From Oehlia diaphana (taxonomy: Eukaryota > Glomeromycota > Glomeromycetes > Glomerales > Glomeraceae), in assembly GCA_003833135.1 (NCBI GenBank), contig QZLH01000003.1:63216-127215 (forward strand): DNA of 64,000 nucleotides. Reading direction: 5' to 3'. The number at the start of each line of letters is the position of its first letter. The first letter of the stretch is position 1. Made by a program: the position numbers and the translations under genes. Below, in pieces: positions 1 through 9,949 of this stretch. The notes under the pieces are model-generated. The model was given only the letters and a program-made list of their open reading frames with translations, was not told where the DNA came from and made no database searches.

Positions 1-690
1 AATTTTTTTTTTTTAATGATCTATATATACTTTATTGATATTAAGTTCATATACCATATAAACAAATTATCATGAGCTATATTCACCCAATAGGATGCAA
101 TTATCAAAATAAAATTAAATGAATTAAAATGGTGAAAGGAATTATATTTGCTATAAATTTATAAAGTATAAAACTTATAATATATATAAAAGACCATTAT
201 TTAAATCTTGTAATTGCAAAAAATCTAATAGTTATAATTTTGTTTCAATATAAGTTTTGGTTGATGAGAAAATGAAGTTTAAATTTTTATTTTAAACTTC
301 AACTTTAATGTAAAAATTATTAGTAGTATTTCTTGTAATAATGTGATATAACAAAATGTAATTATAATATTTGGCAGTTAAAAGTAAGTGATTTTTTTTA
401 AAAAAAAATTGGAATTTATTATTATGTAGGATTTTGAGTATCTTAAAAACATTCATAATAAATTATTATGCTCTGATTTTTATTAAATTTATAATTTCTT
501 GGTTTTTTAAAAGGTAAAATAGATGTAAAATATAATAATTTTTCATTTTTTTTTTATTGCTTTTTAAAATAGTATATTAAAAATTCATTGGATATTACAA
601 GTTTTAATTTAAATGATTTTATATACAAAATAATAAATGATATTTACACCACTATTTTTTTCTCTAAGAACTGTAAATATTATTTGAAGA
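1..690. other. AT-rich intergenic sequence
   Basis: No supported gene. The stretch is A/T homopolymers and short reading frames with no recognisable domain. It precedes an inverted-repeat element and a broken kinase gene. Confidence 0.6.
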
Positions 691-698
691 AGTATTAA

Positions 699-896
699 TT
701 GCCGATTCACCACTCAGCAATACAAAATGATTGGCAATCTATAATTAATCTCGTCAGACATTTTTATATTAAATATTATTGCTTTTGAATGGTGTTTGCA
801 CAAGTTTGAAAACGTTTTGTTGTAATATAAATACCCTAAAAATACATTTAAAAAAGGTGTTACATTACTTAGGTATAGTTTTATAAAACTGGTAAA
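699..896 (+). mobile_element. Left part of a TTAA-flanked inverted-repeat element (copy 1, truncated)
   Basis: After a TTAA at 695-698, about 198 bases match positions 2310-2507 of the complete copy almost base for base, starting TTGCCGATTCRCCACTCAGC. The match stops at the single ambiguous base N (897). Sequence encoding a kinase C-terminal lobe follows at once. The copy has therefore lost its right end, either by deletion or because the assembly was joined here. Confidence 0.7.
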
Positions 897-902
897 NTTA
901 CA

Positions 903-1545
903 TCTGGAATACCACCATTTAATAATAGAGCACATGATCTTCAACTTAGTTTAAGTATTTGTAAAGGTGAACGTCCTGAAATTATTGAAAATACTCCACA
1001 ATGTTATGTAGATTTAATGAAAAAATGTTGGAATGAAGATCCATTGAAAAGGCCATCTACATTGGAAGTGGAAATTGTTATTAAGAAATGGATTTACAGT
1101 TCTTATCGTTATTTTGAAGATATTGACGAAGAATTAAAAAGCAACATTATGGAATTTATAAATGCACCAATTGGGCATAACAAACTTGCTACTAAATCTC
1201 ATTCACAAGCATTTTATTAAAGTCGCTTACTTGATTTCACTAGTAAAAAATTGAATGAAATTCTTGAAAATGAAATTTTGGATAATTATATAATTAAAGA
1301 TTTGAAGTCATTAGGTATGCAATATATTGTATATAAAATTAATCTTGCAAATTATTTATGTGAAAATAATTTATTTATTTAATTATTTAGATATTAAAGC
1401 AGATGAAAATACTAGTGAAAACTTGAGTGAAATCCTTGAAAGCGAAGATTCACAAGCTAGTGTTAAAGTAAATGAAATGCTAGTAAGTGAAGATTTGAAT
1501 GATTATATAATTAAAGATTTGAAGTCATTAGGTATGCAAATATAG
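903..1545 (+). pseudogene. Protein kinase (TKL type) C-terminal fragment, broken
   Basis: The translation from 903 reads SGIPPFNNRAHD, then ICKGERPEI and MKKCWNEDPLKRPS, the end of the C-lobe of tyrosine-kinase-like Ser/Thr kinases (subdomains X-XI with the conserved CW-x5-RP motif). The N-lobe and catalytic loop are missing, because the sequence upstream is a mobile element and an N base. An in-frame TAA at 1218-1220 interrupts the family tail; beyond it the same frame continues as SRLLDFTSKKLNEIL. A 76-nt intron (1315-1390, GTATGC...TTTAG) leads to a second exon at 1391. The tail exon plus donor is tandemly duplicated (about 1277-1345 and 1496-1565, both encoding YIIKDLKSLG). This is a relic of a kinase family that is large in Rhizophagus. 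Confidence 0.75.
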
Positions 1546-1612
1546 TACATATAAAATTTAATCTTGCAAATTAATTATATAAAATTAATTTTACTTTAGG
1601 ATTTTATAAAAA

Positions 1613-1986
1613 ATCGCCATAGCGATGTGTCGCAAGTGTCACGTGACTTAACATATATGAATAATTTGTCACCCAGCATCACACCCTCTAGTTTTCCATT
1701 TTTATTATTTATTCTGGGGACGAATTTTTTCAGTGCAAAAAATCCTATTTGTCACACACTATACATCACATGATTAATTTCGGCCAAATTTTATAACGCT
1801 GGCCAAAATATCCTTTTTTGGCCTTTAAGGTAACGTTACACATTCCAAAAAAGGCAATTTTATTTTTTAGCAAAATTCAAGTTTTCGTTACACAAAACTT
1901 CCAAAAAAGGAAATTATTTGACGATCTTTTAATTCCGGCCGGAATTATAAAATCACGTGACACTGGCGATGCATCGCCATGGCGAT
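1613..1986. mobile_element. MITE-like element with about 36-bp terminal inverted repeats
   Basis: The left end ATCGCCATAGCGATG...AGTGTCACGTGA is matched inverted by the right end TCACGTGACACT...CATCGCCATGGCGAT. It is 374 bp with no coding capacity, and A-rich on both flanks. The interior has a motif close to ATTTCGGCCAAAATTATA that recurs in two other inverted-repeat elements of this window. It lies directly downstream of the duplicated kinase tail. Confidence 0.75.
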
Positions 1987-2132
1987 AAAAAACAAAACCC
2001 TTTACTTTATTATATTACAACAGATAAAAATTAACCAATTGTTTGTATTTTTTAAATGATTTATAGTCTTTTTTTAAGTGATATTTGATATCATGCATTC
2101 AATAAAATTGTTCTTTATTTTAGTTTAGATTT

Positions 2133-2309
2133 ATTTAAACACTAAGGCTAGAGTAGTAAATTGTTTAAAGATTCTTAGTTTGTAATTTAAATAATTCTTT
2201 TGTTTATATTTTATATAAATATTAAATATATGTGTTCTCTTCTTAAAATTATTTAAACACTAGGACTAGAGTAGTAAATATTTTACAAATTTCTTAGTTT
2301 GTAATTTAA
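2133..2309. repeat. Two-copy tandem repeat, about 118-bp period
   Basis: ATTTAAACACTA-GGCTAGAGTAGTAAAT and the later TTCTTAGTTTGTAATTTAA occur twice, starting at 2133 and 2251. The second copy is interrupted at its end by the TTAA-flanked element that starts at 2310. Confidence 0.65.
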
Positions 2310-2915
2310 TTGCCGATTCGCCACTCAGCGATACAAAATGATCGGCAATCTATAATTAATCTCGTCGGACATTTTTATATTAAATACTATTGCTTTTGAA
2401 TGGTGTTTGCACAAGTTTGAAAACGTTTTGTTGTAATATAAATACCCTAAAAATACATTTAAAAAAGGTGTTACATTACTTAGGTATAGTTTTATAAAAC
2501 TGGTAAAACTAAAACATTGCCAAAAAAAAAAAAAAAAAATTTTTTTTATTTCTTTTTTTTTAAAACATTATTTTGTTAATCTAAGCAAGAATATACCATA
2601 TATTATATAATAGTACATAAAAACCTTGTAAAATTTGCAAAATTCGCGAATAATTGGTGTAAAGTTACCTAAAATATGAGCTGGAATGGTGACTTCCTCC
2701 AAAGTAAACTCTTTAAATTTTATAACAAATGAAAAAAATAATTTTTTTTGTGTCATATTCACGTTTGGCATTATTGATTGGTAAAGTATGGTTACATTAA
2801 GCATGACTTATGTAGGATAAAATTAGAGTTGAAATGTGCTGATCAATGTCATTCATATAAGAACTTGCAACAAATCTACTAATCAATTTTGTATCATTGA
2901 GTGGCGGATTGGCAA
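2310..2915. mobile_element. Complete TTAA-flanked non-autonomous DNA element
   Basis: The left end TTGCCGATTCGCCACTCAGC and the right end (reverse complement TTGCCAATCCGCCACTCAAT) form inverted repeats of about 30 bp. TTAA flanks both sides (2306-2309 and 2916-2919). A TTAA target duplication is typical of piggyBac-type elements, but the tips are not the usual CCYT, so the superfamily is open. There is no transposase. A short minus-strand frame inside (2568-2804) has no recognisable domain. A second copy lies at 699-896. Confidence 0.75.
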
Positions 2916-3042
2916 TTAACTATTTTTTTTTTCTTTTTTAGAATCCAAGATTCCGATTTTCTTAGATAATATTAAAATTATAAGATTAAAAATAAAATCA
3001 TGTAGAAGGTGAAAAATATTATAAGGATAGTTTAGATAACAA

Positions 3043-3454
3043 CTTACTTTACAGAAACTTAACATTTTTAATCAATATAGAATCGATATCATTAAGTTTA
3101 TCTTAATTAATATCATTTCAATATCATTTTAATATAGATTTAATGTTGATACGATATCAAAATAAAGTATTATCATTTTGATATCATTTCAATATTAAAT
3201 TGATATCAAAATAATATCGAAATGATAATTAAAATGATATCGAAATGATATCTTTAAATTAAATTTAAAGATGTTGTTTCGATGTCATTTCTATTATCAT
3301 TTTAATATCATTTTGACATCGATTTAATATTGAAATGATATTGAAATAATAATACTTTATTTTAATATCGTATCAATATTAAATCTATATTAAAATGATA
3401 TCGAAATGATATCGAAATGATATCACTTGAAAACTTAAAGTTTCTGTAAAGTAA
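3043..3454. mobile_element. Foldback element: about 410-bp near-perfect palindrome of ATATCATTT-type repeats
   Basis: Outer ends TTACTTTACAGAAACTT and AAGTTTCTGTAAAGTAA are inverted copies, and the complementarity continues through both arms to a centre near CTTTAAATTAAATTTAAAG (3252-3270). Each arm of about 200 bp is built from reiterated AATGATATCGA / ATATCATTTC words. No coding capacity. Transcribed or single-stranded, it would form a hairpin along its whole length. Confidence 0.8.
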
Positions 3455-3969
3455 CCAATCATATGACAAAACTTGTAGCAATTTTTTCTAAGCCTTTACC
3501 TGCATTTTTCTATTTATATAATAAAAGTCATTATACATTATTGATCATTCATTATAATTAGTGTAGATTCATCCTTCTTTGCCATCCATCTTTCCAACAT
3601 CTTGCTCAGTAAGTTAAAATTATCATATATTTAAAATCTCCTGTAGATATATGTTTTAAGAAAGGATATTAATAAAAAAAAAAAAATAGGTATATATTAT
3701 AAATTTATTATAATGTATTCAAATATGATTCATTTTAAATATGCCATTATTTTTCTTATCATCATTTATTTTGCCTATAATAGTAAATAATATTTTAATG
3801 TAAATTATCAGCAAAGCAAAAAATTCTGCAATCACAATAAACAAGATTATTAATAAATTTAAAGAGAATTTGTAAAGTAATATATATGATAAAGAAAAAG
3901 GCTATAGTAAAAAAGAAATGGTGTTAATAATAAAAAAATAATCTTTTTAACAAGATAGAAAAGAAAAAT

Positions 3970-4230
3970 CCTAGATATCTAATATAAAGGTCATGACTGA
4001 CTTTTAGCTAAAAATACTACTTTTCGCTAAAACTTAAAAAATTATTTTTTGTAAATATCTCAGCATCCAGTAATTTAATTTTAATGACCTTTTTTATTTT
4101 ATAGCTCTTATTTACTCTATAATTTAAAAAAAAGTTCATTAAAATTGAACTACTAGATGCTAAGATATTTATAAAAATGATTTTTTAAGTTCTTAAAAAA
4201 TGGGCTAATTTGCTATAAGTGTGACTTAAG
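3970..4230. mobile_element. Inverted-repeat MITE, copy 1 of family shared with 58353-58626 (right end lost)
   Basis: The sequence beginning CCTAGATATCTAATATAAAGG, with an inner palindrome around CTCAGCATCCAGTAATTTAA / TACTAGATGCTAAG, matches the reverse complement of 58353-58626 over nearly its full length. The right terminal repeat is degraded after GTGTGACTTAAG. Confidence 0.75.
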
Positions 4231-4921
4231 CAGCAATCGTACATTCTTTCCACTGATTCCTTATTCATTTTTTTCCAAAAAGTTTTAAAAAAAAAGTATG
4301 AGAACTTTTTTGCTTTGAGTAATAGTAAAAGGACTTTTGGATGTTATAAGAAGTATTTATTGCAATTTTTAGTTTTGCCTGAACTCCTTACAGCTTATAT
4401 TGAGTTAGGACCGTTATCATAAGTCTTGAAGTTACTAATAATAACGTAAAATGGCAGTTTTATACAAACATTTTTCTGGGCTTTTTGAAAAGTTAAAAAG
4501 TAATATATCTTAGTTCTTACGCCTTTAAAGTCTAATTGGTCAAGTAGTTCATAGATTGAACTGTTATTTTTTAAAAGAAGTTTATTGACCAATATATTTA
4601 CTTTTAGTTAATATTGTATTTAGACCTGATTTTTGAACTGAAAGTTTTTTAATATTAGATAATAGAATTGAGGCATATGTTTAATGTTTTATTATTCAGG
4701 TTTTTCTCATTGTACAGTGAGTTTTTTAAGATTTATACTTTTATTTTTTGTTTTTTGTTTTTTTTTGATCACTTTTTTTGGTATAATTTTATTTTCTTTA
4801 GAGAATGGAAGGATACTGAAAAATTTGTTTGTCATAGAAATTTGATGTTATATTTTAAAATCATTATTGCTCAGATGATAAGGAGTGACAGGTTGAGTAT
4901 CACAATTTTTATAATATACCA
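4231..4921. other. Gene-free AT-rich spacer
   Basis: Short frames at 4395-4592 (minus) and 4668-4943 (plus) are Phe/Lys-rich translations of A/T runs with no domain; I do not accept them as genes. Confidence 0.5.
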
Positions 4922-6289
4922 ATTAGTGCTCTACATGAGCTAAGCTGGCTTATGAGCTGGCTTAAGCTTTCAAGCTGAGCTAAACCAAGCCATGATTAAA
5001 TTGGCTTAGTGGCTCACGAGCCAGCTTGAAAGAGCTCGAGCCAGTTATTAGGCTCAGCTCAAAAAGCTCGAATCTGTAACAGGCTTAGCTCAAAAAGCTT
5101 GAGCTAGCCCATGAGCTAAACGAGCTATTATACAAAAAAAAAAAAATTGCCAGAACTAATAAGTCCGGCATTTTTACATGTACAATTGAAAAAAAATGCT
5201 AAAACTAATAGTTTCAGCATTTTTACATGTAAAATTAAAAAGAAAATCGCCAGAAGTAATTATTCTAGCGTTTTTACATATAAAATTAAAAAAAAATGCC
5301 AAAACTATCAGTTTCGGCGTTTTTACATATAAAATCAAAAAAAAATCACCAGAACTAATAATTCTGGCATTTTTACATGTATAATCGAAAAAAATGCTGA
5401 AACTATTAGTTTTGGCGTTTTTACATGTAAAATTGAAAAGAAAACCACTGGAACTAATAATTCCGGCATTTTTACATGTAAAATCAAAAAAAATGCTAAA
5501 ATTATCAGTTTTAGCGTTTTTACATGTAAAATCAAAAGAAAAATGCCAGAACTAATAATTCCAGCATTTTTCATGTACAATCGAAAAAAAATGCTGAAAC
5601 TAATGATTCTGGCGTTTTTACATGTAAAATTAAAAAAAAACTGCTGGAACTAATAATTCTAGCGTTTTTACATATAAAATTGAAAAAAAATGCCAAAACT
5701 ATCAGTTTCGGCATTTTACATGTAAAATCAAAAAGAAATACACCAGAACTAATTATTCTGACGCTTTTATATGTAAAATCAAAAAAAAATGCCAAAACTA
5801 TCAGTTTCAGTATTTTTACATGTAAAATCAAGAGGAAAAATGCCGAAATAAATAGTTTCAGCATTTTATATATAAAAACAAAAAGTAAAAAACATTTCAC
5901 AACATTTTTTAAATAATTTAAAGTAAAAACGTTACGAAAATATTTATTTAGTTAAAAATAATGTTTTGCAACATTTTTTTAATAATTTAATGTAAAAACG
6001 TTGTAAAACGTTATATTTTACATTAATTTAATTAAAAAAAATATTTCGCACTATTTTTTTTAATAATTTAAAGTAAAAATATTATGAAAACATTTTTATG
6101 ATAAAGCTTGAGCCAGCTTGAGCCTAGCTTGGCTCAAGCTAGGATTTTCATGATTCAGCTTGGCTCAAACCGAGCTGAGCCAAGATTTTTTGTGGCTCAG
6201 CTCATTTCAGACTTGGCTTGGCATAGATCTTCAAGCTGAGCCAAGCCAAACTGTAGCTTAGCTCGAGTCGGCTCATGTAGAGTACTAAT
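4922..6289. mobile_element. Composite 1.37-kb inverted-repeat element carrying a hairpin satellite
   Basis: The tips ATTAGTGCTCTACATGAGC (left) and its near inverted copy GGCTCATGTAGAGTACTAAT (right) are flanked by a possible 4-bp duplication ACCA (4918-4921 and 6290-6293). Subterminal zones (4930-5130 and 6100-6270) are packed with GAGCTAAGC / AGCTTGGCTC words. The core is a tandem hairpin array (5147-5880), followed by three degenerate copies of about 80 bp around TTTAATAATTTAAAGTAAAAA (5887-6100). No transposase; presumably a non-autonomous DNA transposon. Confidence 0.75.
5147..5880. repeat. Tandem array of about 15 hairpin units, about 50 bp each
   Basis: Each unit is an imperfect palindrome of type GCCAGAACTAATAATTCTGGC, followed by the spacer TTTTTACATGTAAAATC and an A-run. 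Two unit types alternate (CAGAACTAATAATTCTGG and CAAAACTATCAGTTTCGG), giving a higher-order period near 99 bp. The several reading frames here on both strands (repeating FLHVKLKKN / ILHVKTPKL) are translations of the repeat, not genes. Confidence 0.85.
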
Positions 6290-6774
6290 ACCAATCAAGT
6301 TAGTTACATATTGGACTATTATTGGATTAACTTATCAAGATAGATCGTAAGTTGATGGGTCGTTTAAAATGAGATAGATATTTTCTGTTAAGAATCATTC
6401 AAAATGAGGTGGATATTCTTGTTAGGATTGCATGACACTAAAAATTTGCAGAGATTTGCGTGAAGTTAGTTTATTATTCATAATATGTAGTCAAATAGGA
6501 AAAATTGAATTTTGTTCTTTTTTGATAGCATTAATAATACTTGACAATAAGGTGCATTTATCTGAGTTAAGTAGGGTACTTTGCTAGGTACGTATAATAT
6601 AGTTGACTTTATCATGTATGAATTATTATTTAGGATAACTATACTAGTATTTATATTTTATTTAATATTTTATTAACTATTAATCCTAAAAATACAATTT
6701 TACTTCCATTAGATTTGTATTGTTGAGACGATTCCAATGAACTATATTTCATCCTTTCCTGATCACTGGATCAA

Positions 6775-6895
6775 AAGTTAGCAAACTGCCTGATTGGTGA
6801 TGATATTTGGCGAAAATGCCAATCAGTCACCAATCGGTCACCAATCAGCTACCTGATTGGTGTCCAATTGGTGACTGATTGATGCCTGATTTTTC
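6775..6895. repeat. Cluster of CACCAATCRG / CYGATTGGTG repeats
   Basis: At least six copies of a roughly 10-bp CCAATCAG-type word occur in both orientations in 120 bp, forming small palindromes. No element boundaries are evident. Confidence 0.55.
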
Positions 6896-7188
6896 ACATT
6901 TTGACTTGTGAATACAAATTCAATAAACTTATCAGCCGATCTTTTATAAAAAGATTCATTTTTAAGTTTTTGATTTGCCTGATCTATAGATAATAATTTG
7001 TCATATTCTTTGAATAGCTTCCTGCTTCTACCTACTTTTTGTATTCAGTCAATTCACTGAAGACTTAAAATTTTTACTTGCCCTTTTTAGTTGTTTTTCT
7101 GTGTAATGAGAAAACTGAGACTGGAAAAACTGTGTTTCTGACATATTATGAATTTTCAAGAAAGGGTTGTAATGTAATGTAAATTACA

Positions 7189-7723
7189 TCAGTTAGTGGT
7201 TATATACTCAGAAAGTTTAATATAATACAAATTTATTGTGATTATTTTGCAATAACTGCACATTGATCTGAAATTTGAATGTAAAGTTTGATCAAAACTT
7301 TTAAATGCTTGATCAATGTAATTCCTTAATTTTTTGTATTCTTTCTGGAATAACAATTTCTGGTTTTTTGTCATACTATACTTCAAGAAGGAAAATTCCA
7401 CATATACATGTTTTTGCCAATCACAATTAACAAGTCTTTTAACATCTTTATACCAGCTAGTGCTATAAAGCCAATGCTGAGCCCCTTGCACCTCCAATGC
7501 AATTCGATCAAGCTCTAATCTGTCCAAGAAAAAAGAGTGGTATAGGTTCCTCATTAAGAATTTCCTTAGCTATCTGGATGCATCTAGTCTGTAATTTGCT
7601 TTTTCTTAGCTTTTCTTTCTGCCTGATCCTGCTCTAATTTTAAAATTCTAGCCTCAAGCTAGTTTTCTCATCAGTTTTCTTAGCCTCAAGCTCAGTGATC
7701 AATACTTCAAGCTCAGATGTCAT
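7189..7723 (-). pseudogene. Coiled-coil plus PD-(D/E)XK-like nuclease protein, frameshifted
   Basis: The reading starts at ATG 7721-7723 with a heptad-rich segment (MTSELEVLITELEAKKTDEK), shifts frame to ILKLEQDQAERKAKKK, then shifts again into FLDRLELDRIALEVQGAQHW followed by a Trp-Tyr-Lys-Asp segment. The block ALEVQGAQH resembles the (D/E)-x-x-G-x-QH motif of Vsr/PD-(D/E)XK-type nucleases. Related pieces lie near 23896-24018, 24066-24277, 25945-26041 and 55643-55750, so this is a repeated family. At least two frameshifts make it a pseudogene. The nuclease assignment is inference from motif shape. Confidence 0.55.
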
Positions 7724-7777
7724 AATAGATAATATTTTCATATACGTAAGAATTGTTCAATGTTACGTAACAAACCT

Positions 7778-7850
7778 GACTTTATTAATACATGCGAAAA
7801 ATAAATACAAAGGTTCGGGACATAGTCCGTGATACATGGCATTTATGTTA
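7778..7850 (-). repeat. Dispersed repeat, copy 1
   Basis: TTTATTAATACATGCGAAAAATAAATACAAAGGTTCGGGAC and about 15 following bases are repeated in inverted orientation at about 23583-23655. Both copies lie beside fragments of the same coiled-coil/nuclease family, so the word may belong to that gene family's flank or to a shared mobile element. Confidence 0.65.
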
Positions 7851-8855
7851 TTACTCCTCCTCTTTTTTGAAATACCCTTGAACCCGTTGCTTTTTCATTG
7901 CTGACTCTCTCTACATCCACCCACCACCGCTCCCTTTAAGGGTAATTTTTTTAAAAAATAAGTAAATAAATATTATTATATATAAGATAAAAAACTTTAG
8001 ATTTTACTAGAATAATTTCCAATAGTTACCATTAAATCTGTATTTTTTATTAATTATTTTACTATCATAAAAATATTTTAAGAATCTAAAAGATTTCTAT
8101 GAATATTGTATTTATTATTATTTTTCTTTTGATTAACAACTATTTTTAAAAGCTATTGCAAAGTAATTATATTTGTTTTTTCAAAGATTTAAAAATGTGT
8201 TAATATTTCTTTAAAAAATATATATTTGCAAAATATATGAAGTTTTAAAACTAAATTTTTAAATAAATCTGTAAAATTGAAGGATTTTAATAATGATGTA
8301 AACCATTTTAAATATATTAATTAGTATATAATACTTTTAAATATTTTAAAACGGCAATTATTTTATGTTAAAAATCACCAATACTACCAATACTACCGAT
8401 CTTACCGATCTGCCAAAACTATAATATGTATCCTGCTAAATGGGTTGTACATACATAGAAATTTAAATTACTTATCTTATCTTATCGGATAAGATTATTA
8501 CGATTAATTAGTTAATAAATGTTTTCGTCCCGAATATCACATGTGCATTTAGACAATATTTAGTTAAGAGCGATAACGGAGAAAAATTGAATACATTTAT
8601 GCAAGAAAATTGATCAAATGACCTTTCGGTAAAACTAAAAAATGTTTTAAATTTATAATTTAGTCATGTCTGATATGAATAAATTGATAATAAAAAAAAA
8701 AAATATTACTTATTTGAAACAATATATTGATCATAGGACCTTTAATCAAAACATTTGATATTTGAATAACTAAAATCAATTTCTTCCGAGGAAATAGTGA
8801 TATACTTTATTTTTTACAATTCAAAAAAAAAATTTATATTGTTTTGAATCTTCTT
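7851..8855. other. Gene-free AT-rich spacer
   Basis: No coding support. A small palindrome CTTATCTTATCGGATAAGAT lies near 8478-8495. Confidence 0.5.
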
Positions 8856-9107
8856 TCACGAGATAAAAAAAAAATTTTTTTTTAAATCACCCGTACATCC
8901 CAAGTGATAAAGTTTCATCAAATTATCAGCCCTATATTTCACAAGTAAAAATAAAATTTTTTTATTAAAGGAATTTTTTCTCCGTTTTAAACCATTTTCT
9001 TTAAGAACACTTGTTATCTTATCAGAATCATTGATCAGATGACTCGGAACGTTTTCCGATGAATAAGCAGTATCAATAAACTGTACCTTCACAATCATTG
9101 CGCTCAT
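8856..9107 (-). CDS. Hypothetical small protein, doubtful
   Basis: An 83-codon frame opens with ATG at 9105-9107 and reads MSAMIVKVQFIDTAYSSENV at its start. The first 50 codons have a mixed, protein-like composition; the end is Lys/Phe-rich from A/T runs. No domain recognised. It could be the first exon of a minus-strand gene or chance. It would be divergent from the gene at 9461. Confidence 0.22.
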   Translation of the reverse strand: MSAMIVKVQFIDTAYSSENVPSHLINDSDKITSVLKENGLKRRKNSFNKKILFLLVKYRADNLMKLYHLGCTGDLKKNFFFIS

Positions 9108-9460
9108 CTTCGAATTCTCTTTGTGATTTACTTTATATATTATTCATAGTTCAGTGTTATAATGTGAAAAAAGCGTTATCAATAAGTTAAGAAGCAAAAA
9201 TCGAAATTTCCGTTGGTGATCAAAATTGGTACAACAAATTCATGGATTCACTCTAATAAATATATAAATATAATCAATCATAAATCCTCATTCATAAAAA
9301 ACTATATAAATTGCTGAATTTTTTATTATTTAATTTTTTTTTCAATAAAAAACAGTAAATTTTTAATATTGAAGAAAAAAAATTTCTTTGAAATATTTTT
9401 GCTTATCTTATCCTATTCTCAGCTACTTCTAAATTTCTTAATACAAAGAACGTTAACATA

Positions 9461-9949
9461 ATGACAGGTGATGGTCTAATCTTACTGACGAAAAACGGGA
9501 CTTCTTTCTATTATAAAACAAACTTAGCAAACTAACAATGACATACCTTTGTAATTACAGTAACGCCTATTAATCCAGGACCTATTTCAGCATCTGGTTC
9601 TACTTCACCTACAACTCCGCCCGCAAGTTCTACTCCACCTACGGGTTCTGTTTCAGCAGATTTATCTTCTACGGGTTCTGCTTTGCCTGTTTCGCCTGTT
9701 TCGCCTGAAGATTCCACTTCGAATGGTAACCCCCAAGACTGCGGAGCTGAAATTGATGACGCAGTAGTTTCGTTGATCGCGCAAAATTCGTATAATTCAA
9801 TTTTCCAACACGACTATCCGAGTTATTACGACTCTGAGATGGGGTTAACAAATATTTTTAAGGGTGATTCAAGCTTCGGCACTATTAATAATCTTAATGA
9901 CTCGAAGAGTCAAATTGAAGAATATTTAGAAATTTTAAAGTTAGGATGA
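9461..9949 (+). CDS. Ser/Thr/Pro-rich small protein with a possible 7-nt first exon
   Basis: A long exon (9561-9949) follows a good acceptor (GTAATTACAG, with CTAAC branch-like sequence at 9529-9533). It encodes a Pro/Ser/Thr-rich N-terminus with repeated STPPTGS / PVSPVSPE motifs, then an acidic-aromatic region (YPSYYDSEMG) and the C-terminus IEEYLEILKLG. Upstream, ATGACAG at 9461-9467 followed by GTGATG would splice in phase (93-nt intron) to give MTVTPINPGP and a 131-residue product. The donor is weak, so the first exon is tentative. GC content is visibly higher than in the flanks, supporting selection on coding. No domain recognised; the low-complexity region suggests a transcription-factor-like or disordered protein. 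Confidence 0.5.

Noticed and set aside
4926..4940. tRNA- or snoRNA-like pairing in GAGCTAAGC zones
   Set aside because: Pairing comes from simple repetition of AGCT words; no A/B box or conserved arms.
5147..5880. CRISPR-like appearance of regularly spaced palindromic units
   Set aside because: The spacers are not unique (they repeat TTTTTACATGTAAAATC), the units vary, and the sequence is eukaryotic.
5147..5916. Overlapping frames on both strands with repeating HVK/LKKN peptides
   Set aside because: They translate a 50-bp hairpin satellite; the peptides are periodic with the repeat and occur in several frames.
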